Assembly: GCA_030247725.1 (NCBI GenBank)
Contig: JAOTRT010000004.1
Coordinates: 124,001-188,000, forward strand
Length of the DNA stretch: 64,000 bases
Source of the DNA: Candidatus Nitricoxidireducens bremensis
GTDB lineage: Bacteria > Pseudomonadota > Gammaproteobacteria > Burkholderiales > Rhodocyclaceae
Reading direction: 5' to 3'
Shown here: one piece after another, positions 37,797 to 47,676 of the stretch
Numbering within the stretch: position 1 is the first letter of the stretch
Layout of the letters: the number at the start of each line of letters is the position of its first letter
Translations under genes and position numbers: made by a program
Notes under the pieces: generated by a model
What the model saw: only the letters and a program-made list of their open reading frames with translations
The model's database searches: none
Told to the model about the DNA's origin: nothing

Positions 37797-39891
37797 CCGG
37801 CCGCGGTTTACGCCCGCCGCACTGGCGCTGATCCCGGCCTTGGTCGCCGCCCAGAACGCCGGCGAGACCTCGATCAGCGTCGACATCACCGGCGGTGCCG
37901 TCCTCAACGTGGGCGGCACCGTCGCCGGCCAGACCACCGCCAAGCAGTCGGTCGGCACCGCCAACGCCACCTCGATCTCCGGCTTCCAGGACCACGTCAG
38001 CCTGAAGGCCGCCGTAAATGCCGGCGGCGGCCTCGCCGGCTCCGCCACGGCGATCCAGAACATCGGCACGGCCGACGCCACCACCATTTCGGGCGACACG
38101 ATCAACGTCAGCCTGAGCGGCGCGGCGGTCAATGCCGGCGCCGCCCTCGCCGGCCAGTCCACCGCCATCCAGAACATCGGCGTCATGTCGGGCAAGTCCA
38201 TCGACGGCAGCGCCATCCGCGTCCAGGCCGGCACCCTCAGCAACACCACCGCCGCCCTCGCCGGCAGCGCCCGTGCCGAGCAGAACGTCGGCACCATCGT
38301 CGGCGACCAGGTGCACAACGTCTCCCTCGACGTCAAGGTCAACACCGCCGTCAATGCCGCGGCGGCCCTGGCCGGCAGCGCCGTCGCGGTCCAGGACCTG
38401 GGCTACGTCGCCGCCGCCAACTCCGACAACATCAAGGTGACGGCGAACCTGGGCACCATCGTGAATGCCTCGGCCGCCCTCGCCGGCGCGGCCGAAGCCG
38501 AGCAGGAAATCGCCACCGTCACCGGCAGCGACGACCGCAACCTGAATGTGGACGTCACCCTCGCCGGCGCCGTCAATGCCAGCGCCGCCCTGGCCGGCGC
38601 CGCCAAAGCCACCCAGCAGATCGGCGTCATCGCCGAAACCGGGGCGAGCAACGACACCCTGTCGGTACATGCCCGCCGCGTGACGAACGCCGCCGCCGCC
38701 CTCGCCGGCTCGGCCTCGGCCACCCAGCAGCTCGGCGTCATCTCCGGCACCCAGGCGACCGACAGTACGGTGGCGGTGAACATCCGCGGCGACGTCACCA
38801 ACGTGGCCGCCGCCCTCGCCGGTTCGGCCACTTCGCTCCAGCAGATCGGCGTGCTCGATACCGGCATGGCGAAAAACGTGAACATCTCGCTGGCGGCCGG
38901 ATCGATCTCGGGCGCCAGCGCAGGACTCGTCGGCAGCGGCAGCGTCGTGCAGCAGATCGCGGCGGTGATCGGCTCGTCCGACAGCAACGTCAAGGTCAAC
39001 GTCAACCTGGGCGACGTCCATGGCACCGGCATCGGCTTCCTCGGCCAGGGCCGCTCCCTGGAGACGATCGGCGCGGTGACGGCGACCACGGCCAGCAACG
39101 TCTCCGTCGCCGTCAATGCGCGCGACATCTCGACGCGGGCCGTCGGCTCCGGCTCCACCGCCAGCATCGTCGTCGGCGCCGTCATGGGCAGCCATGCCAA
39201 CGACGACCACCTGACCATCCAGACCGGCAACCTGACGGCCGAGGCCTACGGCATCAAATCGACGGCGACCATCGAGATCGGCGAAGTCAGCGACACCGAC
39301 CAGGTGACGGCGAACATCCGCACCGGCAACGTCTACGCCCACTCGATCTCGGTCTCGAGCGACACGCCGATCCGCATCGGCTACATCGCGCCGGGCACCA
39401 CCGGCCCGGTGACGGCGACGATCTACACCGGCGACATCAGCAACGAGGTCAACGTCGCCGGCGGCTCCACGTCAACCATCGCCGTCGGCAGCCTGCTCAT
39501 GGCGGCGAACAAGCCGAGCACCATCGATGTCCGCACCGGCAACCTGAGCAGTTCGGTGGCAGCCGCCCTCGGCGGCAGCAACGGCGTCTGGATCGGCAAC
39601 ATCAACACCGCCGACGGCGGCAACGTCCTCGTCAACACGGGCAGCCACAGCGCCACGGCAACCGCCTGCGTCTCCCACATCGGCTGCCTGTCGGAACTCA
39701 TCGGCAAGGACAACTGCGTGATGATCGGCAACATCGGCCTCGCGCCCAACTGCGGCAACGACGACCTCATCAAGCTGGCGATCAAGGAACTGGAAAAGCT
39801 CGGCTATGAAATCGCCGACGGCGTCGTCAAGGCGGCCGACTGGGTCAAGCACGCCGCCGAAAAGGCGTGGGACAAGATCAAGCACTTCTAA
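37780..39891 (+). CDS. large secreted Asn/Gln-ladder repeat protein, candidate fibre or adhesin subunit
   Basis: 703 aa, overlapping the CsgG-like gene by 17 bases. The N-terminus is a probable signal peptide (to about AAQNA, residue 26). About 17 repeats of 34-40 residues follow. The clearest units read VNAGGGLAGSATAIQNIG, VNAGAALAGQSTAIQNIG and VNAAAALAGSAVAVQDLG. The Asn and Gln are 13 residues apart, flanked by a strand of alternating hydrophobic residues. The first nine repeats keep the Asn/Gln ladder and later ones lose it. Near the C-terminus four Cys occur in a short stretch (ACVSHIGCLSELI onward), followed by an amphipathic helix. The architecture suggests a beta-solenoid or curlin-type amyloid exported through the CsgG-like pore. 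Confidence 0.65.
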   Translation: MAISPSRPRFTPAALALIPALVAAQNAGETSISVDITGGAVLNVGGTVAGQTTAKQSVGTANATSISGFQDHVSLKAAVNAGGGLAGSATAIQNIGTADATTISGDTINVSLSGAAVNAGAALAGQSTAIQNIGVMSGKSIDGSAIRVQAGTLSNTTAALAGSARAEQNVGTIVGDQVHNVSLDVKVNTAVNAAAALAGSAVAVQDLGYVAAANSDNIKVTANLGTIVNASAALAGAAEAEQEIATVTGSDDRNLNVDVTLAGAVNASAALAGAAKATQQIGVIAETGASNDTLSVHARRVTNAAAALAGSASATQQLGVISGTQATDSTVAVNIRGDVTNVAAALAGSATSLQQIGVLDTGMAKNVNISLAAGSISGASAGLVGSGSVVQQIAAVIGSSDSNVKVNVNLGDVHGTGIGFLGQGRSLETIGAVTATTASNVSVAVNARDISTRAVGSGSTASIVVGAVMGSHANDDHLTIQTGNLTAEAYGIKSTATIEIGEVSDTDQVTANIRTGNVYAHSISVSSDTPIRIGYIAPGTTGPVTATIYTGDISNEVNVAGGSTSTIAVGSLLMAANKPSTIDVRTGNLSSSVAAALGGSNGVWIGNINTADGGNVLVNTGSHSATATACVSHIGCLSELIGKDNCVMIGNIGLAPNCGNDDLIKLAIKELEKLGYEIADGVVKAADWVKHAAEKAWDKIKHF

Positions 39892-39930
39892 GGCCGGTCC
39901 GGCGTCCGCCCGGAACACGGCCCCCGTACG

Positions 39931-40854
39931 CTATGGCCTGGCCGGCGGCGCCGTTCGCCGGAAGCTCGCCACCAGCCGGTCGACGGCTGCATCGCCCGGA
40001 TAGTCGTCCCCCGCGGTCATCAGGGTGATCGTCTCGAACACCGCCAGCGCGACGGCGCGGCGGGCGGCGGGCGGCAGCTGCGAAATGAACGCCTCGGTTT
40101 CCGCCACATGGCGGGCGTTGTCCCCCGTCCCGCCATGGGTGCGCAGGCTGCGCGAGGCGTTGATGCCGGCCGGAATCAGGGCCTCGATGCGTTCGGTAAT
40201 CTTCTTGTCCAGTAGCAGGGAGGAGCGCTGCAGCGCATAGACGTAGCCGAGGGCGGCGACCGGCTGTTCGCCGTCCACCAGGCGATTGAAGTGGGCCACC
40301 AGGGCGATGGCGCTCGGCGGCCGTACCGCCTTGAGGAAGGCCGGTCCGTCGATGCCGAGGGCATTCAGGTCGAGCACCAGTTCGTCCTCGTGGCCGCTCT
40401 CGTTGCCGGCGACCCCGTCGCAGAACTTCGCCCAGTCCGGCTGGCCCTGGGCGCGCAGGCGCCCGGCGAGGCGCCGCATGACGACGGGCGTCGCCAGCGT
40501 CGTCTCGTAGCTGGATGCCAGGCTGTGGATGTAGCGCTGCAGGGTGTATTGCTGCGTGGCGGGCACCGTATCGGCGGGAGCCTTGCGGCCGATCCACGCC
40601 GCCGTGAAGGCGCCGCTCAGGAGCTGCTGCGTCAGCGGCAGATTCGGCGCCGCCGTCAGGCGATCCACCGTCATCACGCTGCCCAATTGGGCGGGCCCCC
40701 GGCGCGCGTCGAACAGGCGGAACTGGCGAGTATCGGCCACCAGCAATGTGCCGTCCGGCAACAGCAGGCGCTCCTCGGCCGCCGCCCAGGCCGGCGCCAG
40801 GCCGATGAGGGCGGCCAAGACGAAGCGGCGCCACGCAATCGACATAGGGTTCAT
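39931..40854 (-). CDS. exported haem-oxygenase-like (iron-containing redox enzyme family) protein
   Basis: The ATG at 40854 (MNPMSIAWRRFVLAALIGLA) gives 307 aa with a signal peptide ending near AAAEE. The C-terminal two thirds are helical and resemble the haem-oxygenase-like/PqqC-like diiron fold. Candidate metal ligands are in ESGHEDELVLDLNALG and in GGTGDNARHVAETEAF. Export is unusual for this fold. It lies convergent to the repeat-protein gene and downstream of the NarL-type regulator on the same strand. Function unknown; the family call is tentative. Confidence 0.5.
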   Translation of the reverse strand: MNPMSIAWRRFVLAALIGLAPAWAAAEERLLLPDGTLLVADTRQFRLFDARRGPAQLGSVMTVDRLTAAPNLPLTQQLLSGAFTAAWIGRKAPADTVPATQQYTLQRYIHSLASSYETTLATPVVMRRLAGRLRAQGQPDWAKFCDGVAGNESGHEDELVLDLNALGIDGPAFLKAVRPPSAIALVAHFNRLVDGEQPVAALGYVYALQRSSLLLDKKITERIEALIPAGINASRSLRTHGGTGDNARHVAETEAFISQLPPAARRAVALAVFETITLMTAGDDYPGDAAVDRLVASFRRTAPPARP

Positions 40855-40898
40855 GATCCGACTCCCGACTTGTTCCGCGATGGACGCTACTCTAGCGG

Positions 40899-40932
40899 GG
40901 AAGCGGCGGGATGTCTCGATTCCGCCGCTTCC
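40899..40932 (-). terminator. hairpin after the NarL-type regulator
   Basis: A perfect 11-bp stem GGAAGCGGCGG/CCGCCGCTTCC with a 12-nt loop fills most of the 80-bp gap between the regulator and the haem-oxygenase-like gene. No T-tract. It may limit read-through between the two genes. Confidence 0.5.
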
Positions 40933-40934
40933 GG

Positions 40935-41537
40935 TCAATTGACGAGCCCCCGGCGCCGCGCCTCGAAGACCGCCTCGGCGCGGCTGGCGACGCCGAGCTG
41001 TTCGAGGATGTCCTGCACGTGCCGGCGCACGGTGTTTTCCGAAACGGCCAGCTGCCGGGCAATGAGCTTGTTGGACAACCCCCGGTGCAGCAGATCGAGG
41101 ACTTCGCACTGCCGCGGCGTCAGCAGGGGCGGCGGTACGGCCGCGCCGGGTTGTGCCGCTGCGGCCCATTGGCCGCTGAGGACGAGCCTGACGGTTTCGA
41201 CGATGTTCTCCGCCGGCAGGGCCTTCGGCACAAAGGCGGCGGCGCCCCGTTCGAGGGCCTGGCGCACGGTTTGCGGATCGTCCTCTCCGGACAGCATGAC
41301 GATGGGAACCCGCGGCCAGCGGCGCCGAATCAGCGCAATGCTCTCCAGGCCGCTCAAGCCGACCAGCCGGACATCGAGCAGCACCGCATCGAGACGCTCC
41401 GGCGCCGCCTGCAGCGCAGCGTCGGCGGATGCGGCCTCGAAGATCTCCGCAGCGGCGAGGTGCTGGCCCAGCACCATGCGCAGGCCGGTGCGGAACATGG
41501 CATGGTCATCGATCAGCAGGATGCGGGGCGGCGTCAT
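40935..41537 (-). CDS. NarL/FixJ-family response regulator
   Basis: 200 aa from the ATG at 41537 (MTPPRILLIDDHAMFRTGLR). The receiver domain has the acidic pair in LIDDH, the phosphoacceptor Asp in VLLDVRLVG, and the conserved Lys in FVPKALP. The C-terminal LuxR-type helix-turn-helix includes LTPRQCEVLDLLHRGLSNKL and SENTVRRHVQDILEQLG. No sensor kinase is encoded nearby. It adjoins the CsgG-like cluster, and CsgD, the curli master regulator, is also a LuxR-type protein, so control of the cluster is plausible but unproven. Confidence 0.9.
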   Translation of the reverse strand: MTPPRILLIDDHAMFRTGLRMVLGQHLAAAEIFEAASADAALQAAPERLDAVLLDVRLVGLSGLESIALIRRRWPRVPIVMLSGEDDPQTVRQALERGAAAFVPKALPAENIVETVRLVLSGQWAAAAQPGAAVPPPLLTPRQCEVLDLLHRGLSNKLIARQLAVSENTVRRHVQDILEQLGVASRAEAVFEARRRGLVN

Positions 41538-41684
41538 GTCGCCGAATATACCCTGTGAGGTGGCTCGGCGCATGGGACGGCCGAGGCCCCCTGGTCTGTT
41601 TGGACCATGTTCCCGCCGCGAAATGTCAGATAGATTTTCGGCCATCGCCAATCTCCGGCGCACCTGGCGGCCCACGACCGGATC

Positions 41685-42122
41685 ATGAGCATCTCGTCCC
41701 TGCTTCTCTCCACGTTCGAGCTGGACATCGCCGCCATCGACGACGAGCACCGCGCATTGCTGCGGGCCATCGACGAACTGAACTTCAACGCGCGCATAGC
41801 GGTCGCCTCCCCCTGGTTCCGCAGCTGGCAGCGCAGGTTCGCGGCGCTATGCGCCGCTCATTTCGCCGCCGAGGAGGCGTGGATGAGCGCCCACGGGATT
41901 CCCGAACCCTTGCGGCTACGGCATGCGCAGGAACACGCGCGGATGCTGCGGGAGGCTGAGGAAGGCAGCGGCGCCATCGTCGCCCACGGCATCGTGGCGG
42001 CCGGCGACGTCTACAAGCTGATGAAGGTCGAGTTCTTCAAGCACTTCATCCGCTTCGACATCGAACTCAAGCCCCATGCCGCACCTCAGCCATCCCTGGT
42101 ATCCCAGGGAGAACCGGCGTAG
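41685..42122 (+). CDS. bacteriohemerythrin
   Basis: 145 aa single-domain hemerythrin, an O2-binding diiron protein. The full ligand set is visible: His22 (DDEHRALL), His59 and Glu63 (HFAAEE), His80 and His84 (RHAQEHARML), His120 and Asp125 (KHFIRFDIE). It is divergent from the NarL-type regulator across 147 bp, so the two may be co-regulated. A possible role is oxygen sensing or delivery for the neighbouring regulator or the haem-oxygenase-like protein, by position only. Confidence 0.9.
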   Translation: MSISSLLLSTFELDIAAIDDEHRALLRAIDELNFNARIAVASPWFRSWQRRFAALCAAHFAAEEAWMSAHGIPEPLRLRHAQEHARMLREAEEGSGAIVAHGIVAAGDVYKLMKVEFFKHFIRFDIELKPHAAPQPSLVSQGEPA

Positions 42123-42244
42123 GCGAAAAGGAAAGCCCGCTCCCGGACTCCGGGAACCCACGACTTCATTGCAAGGAGCGCTCGCCGCGCACAAGGGCGC
42201 CGCCCTTCCAGGCCGGCGCCCCGATCAGACCCGAATGGCCCTGC

Positions 42245-43564
<1,320 letters not shown>

Positions 43565-43721
43565 GGGATGCTCCTGGATTCGGCCCTGCGTGCGGTGGCA
43601 CGAACCAGTCGAGGCTGAAACTCTTTGGGGGTGTAACGCGGAAAGGGAACCTAATCGCGACGCGCGGCAATGACTGATAAGGGCCAACGCGGCGCGCAGT
43701 GTACCACCATAAGTTATACCC

Positions 43722-43743
43722 GCGGCGGATTATTTCCCGCCGC
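43722..43743 (-). terminator. hairpin after metZ
   Basis: A 7-bp GCGGCGG/CCGCCGC stem with an AT-rich 8-nt loop begins 15 bp past the metZ stop codon. The sequence beyond it on the minus strand contains TATAAC, a possible -10 for rhlE. Confidence 0.5.
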
Positions 43744-43757
43744 AGCAAACAACCGGC

Positions 43758-44933
43758 TCAGGAGCCGCCCAGGCCCCGCAGCAGGTCGGCCTCGATGTCG
43801 GCCACCGACTCCAGGCCCACGGCGATGCGCAGCAGGCCCTCGGAAATGCCCGCCGCGGCGCGCGCCTCGGCGCTGATGCGGCCGTGGGTGGTGCTGGCCG
43901 GATGGGTGATGGTGGTCTTGGTGTCGCCCAGGTTGGCGGTGATGGACAGCAGTCGGCAATTGTCCACCACGCGCCAGGCCTCCGCCCGCCCCCCCTTGAC
44001 ATCGAAGGAAACGATGGCGCCGCCGGTCTTCTGCTGGCGCATGGCCAGTGCGTGCTGGGGATGGGACGGCAAGCCAGGATAGAACACGCGGGCCACCTGG
44101 GGATGGGCTTCGAGGCGGCGCGCCAGTTCCAGGGCGTTGGCCGACTGGGCTTCCATGCGGATCTTCAGCGTCTCCAGTCCCTTGAGGATGACCCAGGCAT
44201 TGAAGGGCGAGAGGGTCGGCCCGGCGGTGCGCAGGAACTTGAACACCTCCTCCGTCAGCGCCTTGCTGCCGCAGACGGCGCCGCCGAGCACGCGGCCCTG
44301 GCCGTCCAGGTACTTGGTGGCCGAATGGATCACCAGGTCGGCGCCCATTTCCAGCGGACGCTGCAGGATGGGGGTGCAGAAGCAGTTGTCCACCGCCAGC
44401 AGGGCGCCGCCGGCATGGGCGACCTCGGCCACGGCAGCGATGTCGATGACTTCGGTGAGGGGGTTCGACGGCGTCTCGACGAACACCAGCCGGGTATTGG
44501 GCTTCAGCGCCGCCCGGTAGGCCTCGATATTGGTGGCCTCGACGAAGCTGGTCTCGATGCCGAAACGGGAGAAGATGTTGCCGAACAACTGTTGCGTCGC
44601 GCCGAAGATGCTGCGGGAGGCGACGATGTGCTCGCCGGCCTTCATCAGCGCCATCACCGTCGCCAGGATGGCGGACATGCCGCTGGCGGTGCTGACGCAG
44701 CCTTCCGCCCCTTCCAGGGCGGCGAGGCGCTGGTTGAGCATGGTCACCGTCGGGTTGGTGAAGCGGGCGTAGACGTTGCCCTCCTCCTCCCCCGAAAAGC
44801 GCGCCGCCGCCTGGGCGGCGCTCTCGAAAACGAAGCTGGAGGTGAGGTAGAGGGCCTCGGAATGCTCGCCGAACTGGCTGCGCTCCTGGCCGGCGCGCAC
44901 CGCCAGGGTCGCGGGATCGTAAGGCTTGGTCAT
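43758..44933 (-). CDS. metZ: O-succinylhomoserine sulfhydrylase
   Basis: A PLP enzyme that converts O-succinylhomoserine and sulfide to homocysteine. The ATG at 44933 gives 391 aa and overlaps the purF stop codon by one base. The PLP-lysine lies in LVIHSATKYLDGQGRVLGGA. TASGMSAI, the Tyr-containing SEALYLTSSFVF and the C-terminal GLESVADIEADLLRGL match the Cys/Met-metabolism family. purF-metZ adjacency is common in beta- and gammaproteobacteria and supports MetZ over MetB or MetC. Confidence 0.95.
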   Translation of the reverse strand: MTKPYDPATLAVRAGQERSQFGEHSEALYLTSSFVFESAAQAAARFSGEEEGNVYARFTNPTVTMLNQRLAALEGAEGCVSTASGMSAILATVMALMKAGEHIVASRSIFGATQQLFGNIFSRFGIETSFVEATNIEAYRAALKPNTRLVFVETPSNPLTEVIDIAAVAEVAHAGGALLAVDNCFCTPILQRPLEMGADLVIHSATKYLDGQGRVLGGAVCGSKALTEEVFKFLRTAGPTLSPFNAWVILKGLETLKIRMEAQSANALELARRLEAHPQVARVFYPGLPSHPQHALAMRQQKTGGAIVSFDVKGGRAEAWRVVDNCRLLSITANLGDTKTTITHPASTTHGRISAEARAAAGISEGLLRIAVGLESVADIEADLLRGLGGS

Positions 44934-46450
44934 CAGGCGACCAGATTCAGGTCGAGCTGGCCGCCGTCCTCGTCCTGGGCCGGCTTCGCGCTCTTGATGC
45001 GGGCCGTCTCGACGTTTTCCAGATAGGCCGGCGTCACGTCGCCGGTGATGTACTGGCCGTCGAAGCAGGAGGTCTCGAACTGGGTGATGGCGGGATTCAC
45101 CGCCCGCACCGCCGTCTTGAGGGCGTCCAGGTCCTGGTAGATGAGGGCGTCGGCGCCGATCTCGCGGCGGATCTCCTCGTCGTTGCGGAAGGCGGCGATG
45201 AGTTCGCCCCGCGTCGGCATGTCGATGCCGTAGACGTTGGCATGGCGTACCGGCGGGCTGGCGGAGGCGAAATACACCTTCCGGGCGCCGGCCTCGCGGG
45301 CCATCATGATGATCTCGCGGCTGGTGGTGCCGCGCACGATGGAATCGTCCACCAGCAGCACGTTCTTGCCGCGGAACTCCTGGGCGATGGCGTTGAGCTT
45401 CTGGCGCACCGACTTCCGGCGCGTGGACTGGCCCGGCATGATGAAGGTGCGGCCGATGTAGCGGTTCTTGACGAAGCCCTCGCGGTAGGGCTTGTTGAGC
45501 TGGCTGGCGAGTTCCATCGCCGCATGGCGGCTGGAATCCGGGATCGGGATGACGGCGTCGATCTCCAGGTGCGGCAGGGTGGTACGGATCTTCTCGGCGA
45601 GGAATTCGCCCATCTTGACGCGGGCCTCGTAGACCGAGATGCCGTCCATCAGGGAATCGGGGCGGGCGAGATAGACGTACTCGAACATGCAGGGCGCGTG
45701 CAGCGTGCGCTCGGCGCACTGGCGGCTCTGGAAGCGGCCATGGACGTCGATGAGGATGGCCTCGCCGGGCTCCACGTCGCGCAGGATCTTGAAGCCGAGG
45801 GTGTCGATGGCGACGCTCTCGGAGGACACGAGGTATTCGTTGCCCTGGGGCGTCTCGTTGCGCCCGACGACGAGGGGGCGGATGCCGTAGGGATCGCGGA
45901 AGGCCAGCAGGCCGTAGCCGGCGATCATGGCCACCACCGCATAGGCGCCGCGCACGCGGCGATGGACGCCGGCGACGGCCTTGAAGATCGTCTCCGGGTC
46001 CACCTGGTAGCGGTTCTGGGAGGCCACCTGCAGCTCGTGGGCCAGCACGTTGAGCAGCACTTCCGAATCGGAATTGGTGTTCATGTGCCGCAGGTCCTGC
46101 AGGAACATGTCCTGCTTGAGCTGGTCGGCGTTGGTGAGATTGCCGTTGTGGGCCAGCATCAGGCCGAAGGGCGAATTCACGTAGAAGGGCTGGGCCTCGG
46201 CCGAATTGGTGGCCGAGCCGGCGGTGGGATAGCGGCAGTGGGCGATGCCCCAGTTGCCGACCAGGTCCCGCATGTTGCGGGTGCGGAAGACGTCGCGGAC
46301 GAGGCCGGACCCCTTGTGCATGTGGAAGCGCCCGGCTTCCGCCGTGGCGATGCCGGCGGCATCCTGGCCCCGGTGCTGGAGCACCTGGAGGCCGTCGTAG
46401 AGCAGTTGATTCACCGGCGTGGTCGCTACCACGCCCAAGATGCCGCACAT
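44933..46450 (-). CDS. purF: amidophosphoribosyltransferase
   Basis: The first committed step of purine synthesis: PRPP plus glutamine to phosphoribosylamine. 505 aa from [20 protein letters not shown]; the Cys after the initiator Met is the glutaminase nucleophile. [19 protein letters not shown] belongs to the Ntn domain, and the PRPP-binding loop is [18 protein letters not shown]. The cvpA gene lies 11 bp upstream and metZ overlaps downstream. Confidence 0.99.
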   Translation of the reverse strand: MCGILGVVATTPVNQLLYDGLQVLQHRGQDAAGIATAEAGRFHMHKGSGLVRDVFRTRNMRDLVGNWGIAHCRYPTAGSATNSAEAQPFYVNSPFGLMLAHNGNLTNADQLKQDMFLQDLRHMNTNSDSEVLLNVLAHELQVASQNRYQVDPETIFKAVAGVHRRVRGAYAVVAMIAGYGLLAFRDPYGIRPLVVGRNETPQGNEYLVSSESVAIDTLGFKILRDVEPGEAILIDVHGRFQSRQCAERTLHAPCMFEYVYLARPDSLMDGISVYEARVKMGEFLAEKIRTTLPHLEIDAVIPIPDSSRHAAMELASQLNKPYREGFVKNRYIGRTFIMPGQSTRRKSVRQKLNAIAQEFRGKNVLLVDDSIVRGTTSREIIMMAREAGARKVYFASASPPVRHANVYGIDMPTRGELIAAFRNDEEIRREIGADALIYQDLDALKTAVRAVNPAITQFETSCFDGQYITGDVTPAYLENVETARIKSAKPAQDEDGGQLDLNLVA

Positions 46451-46461
46451 GTTTATCCCGT

Positions 46462-46953
46462 CTACCTGTAACGAATCCGTTTCGCCAACTCCGGCGGCAG
46501 CCACGGCTTGGCCGCGATCACCGCCGTTTCCATGGGCGGCGCCAGCACTGCCTCGCGCCACCAGACTTCCTTCGGCAGCGGCGTCATGCCGCCCACCAGC
46601 ACTGCCGCGAGAAGCACCAGCGCTCCCCGCACGATACCGAACATGCCGCCCAGCAGCCGGTCTATCAAGCCCAGCCCGACCGCCCGCAACAGCAGCGAGA
46701 CCACCAGTCGCCCCACGCCGAACACCACCAGCACGCCGAGAAACACGGCGGCGAATCCCGCCGCCTGCCTCAAGGCCCCGTCGGCGATCCAGCGGCCGAA
46801 CCATTCGCCCACCGCCGGCGCCCACATCCGAGCGGCGAAGAATGCCGCCACCCAGGCCGCCAGGGCGAGCAACTCGCTCACCACGCCGCGCCACAGGCCC
46901 AGGAACACCGAGGCGCCGACGATGGCCAGGGCCGCGTAATCGAACGCGGTCAT
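46462..46953 (-). CDS. cvpA: CvpA-family membrane protein
   Basis: 163 aa with four predicted membrane segments. The start [20 protein letters not shown] and the [20 protein letters not shown] segment are typical. CvpA is needed for colicin V production in E. coli and affects envelope-stress and bile resistance in other species; its exact activity is unclear. It sits in the conserved folC-dedD-cvpA-purF order, 3 bp after dedD. Confidence 0.93.
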   Translation of the reverse strand: MTAFDYAALAIVGASVFLGLWRGVVSELLALAAWVAAFFAARMWAPAVGEWFGRWIADGALRQAAGFAAVFLGVLVVFGVGRLVVSLLLRAVGLGLIDRLLGGMFGIVRGALVLLAAVLVGGMTPLPKEVWWREAVLAPPMETAVIAAKPWLPPELAKRIRYR

Positions 46954-46956
46954 GCC

Positions 46957-47676
46957 CTACTTCGGCGCAACCGGACCGGTGACGCCGATGGTCTTGATCC
47001 GGGCCTGGGCCTTCTCGGCCGCCTCCTTGCTCGCGAAGGGACCGGCGCGCACGCGCGTCCGCGGTCCCTGGGGCGACTCGAAGGCTTCAGTATAGGCGGG
47101 GATGTTCATTTGTTTGATCTTGCCCAGCAGCAGCTTGACGTTGCCGGTTTCCTTGTAGGCGCCGAGCTGGACCACCCATTGCTCGCCGCCGGCCAGGGCG
47201 TTGGCGGCACGGGACTCCTCGGCCTTCTGCTCGGCGGGCTTGGCCTTCTCGGCCGGTTTCTCGGCGGGCTTTTCCGTGGCTTTGGCGGCGGGCTTCTCGG
47301 CAGGCTTTTCCGCCGGCTTCTCGGCCGGCTTGGCCTCGGCCTTCTCGGTCTTGGCACCGGCCGCGGCCGGCTCGGCAGCGGGCTTAGGCGCCTCCACCGG
47401 CTTGGGTTCGGGCTTCGTCTCGGGTACCGCCGGGGGCAACGGCGTGGCGGCGGGCTTGGCGGGCAGGATGCGGGCAGCGGGTCCTGCGCCGTCCTGGCTG
47501 GGAATGCGGACCTGGATGTCCTGGGCCGGCGGACGCGGCTCGTGGTCCATGACCATGGGCAGCACGATGGCCGCCAGCAGGGCCAATGCCGAAGCACCGA
47601 CCAGGCGTCGCCGTGCGCGCTTCTTCAGTTCGAGCTGTGCGTCGAGGGACGCGTCGCTTTCTGCCATGGGGGTCAT
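46957..47676 (-). CDS. dedD: SPOR-domain cell-division protein DedD
   Basis: 239 aa. The ATG at 47676 overlaps the folC stop codon (ATGA). A cytoplasmic tail of about 28 residues precedes a single membrane helix ([19 protein letters not shown]). A long Ala/Lys/Pro/Glu-rich linker with KPAEK-type repeats spans about 85-150. The C-terminal SPOR domain (about 160-235, [20 protein letters not shown]) binds denuded septal peptidoglycan. The layout matches DedD of E. coli. Confidence 0.92.
   Translation of the reverse strand: MTPMAESDASLDAQLELKKRARRRLVGASALALLAAIVLPMVMDHEPRPPAQDIQVRIPSQDGAGPAARILPAKPAATPLPPAVPETKPEPKPVEAPKPAAEPAAAGAKTEKAEAKPAEKPAEKPAEKPAAKATEKPAEKPAEKAKPAEQKAEESRAANALAGGEQWVVQLGAYKETGNVKLLLGKIKQMNIPAYTEAFESPQGPRTRVRAGPFASKEAAEKAQARIKTIGVTGPVAPK

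Noticed and set aside
37860..39600. Periodic DNA in the repeat-protein gene as a possible CRISPR-like or satellite array
   Set aside because: The periodicity is at the protein level, the units vary in length and sequence, and one long reading frame runs through it.
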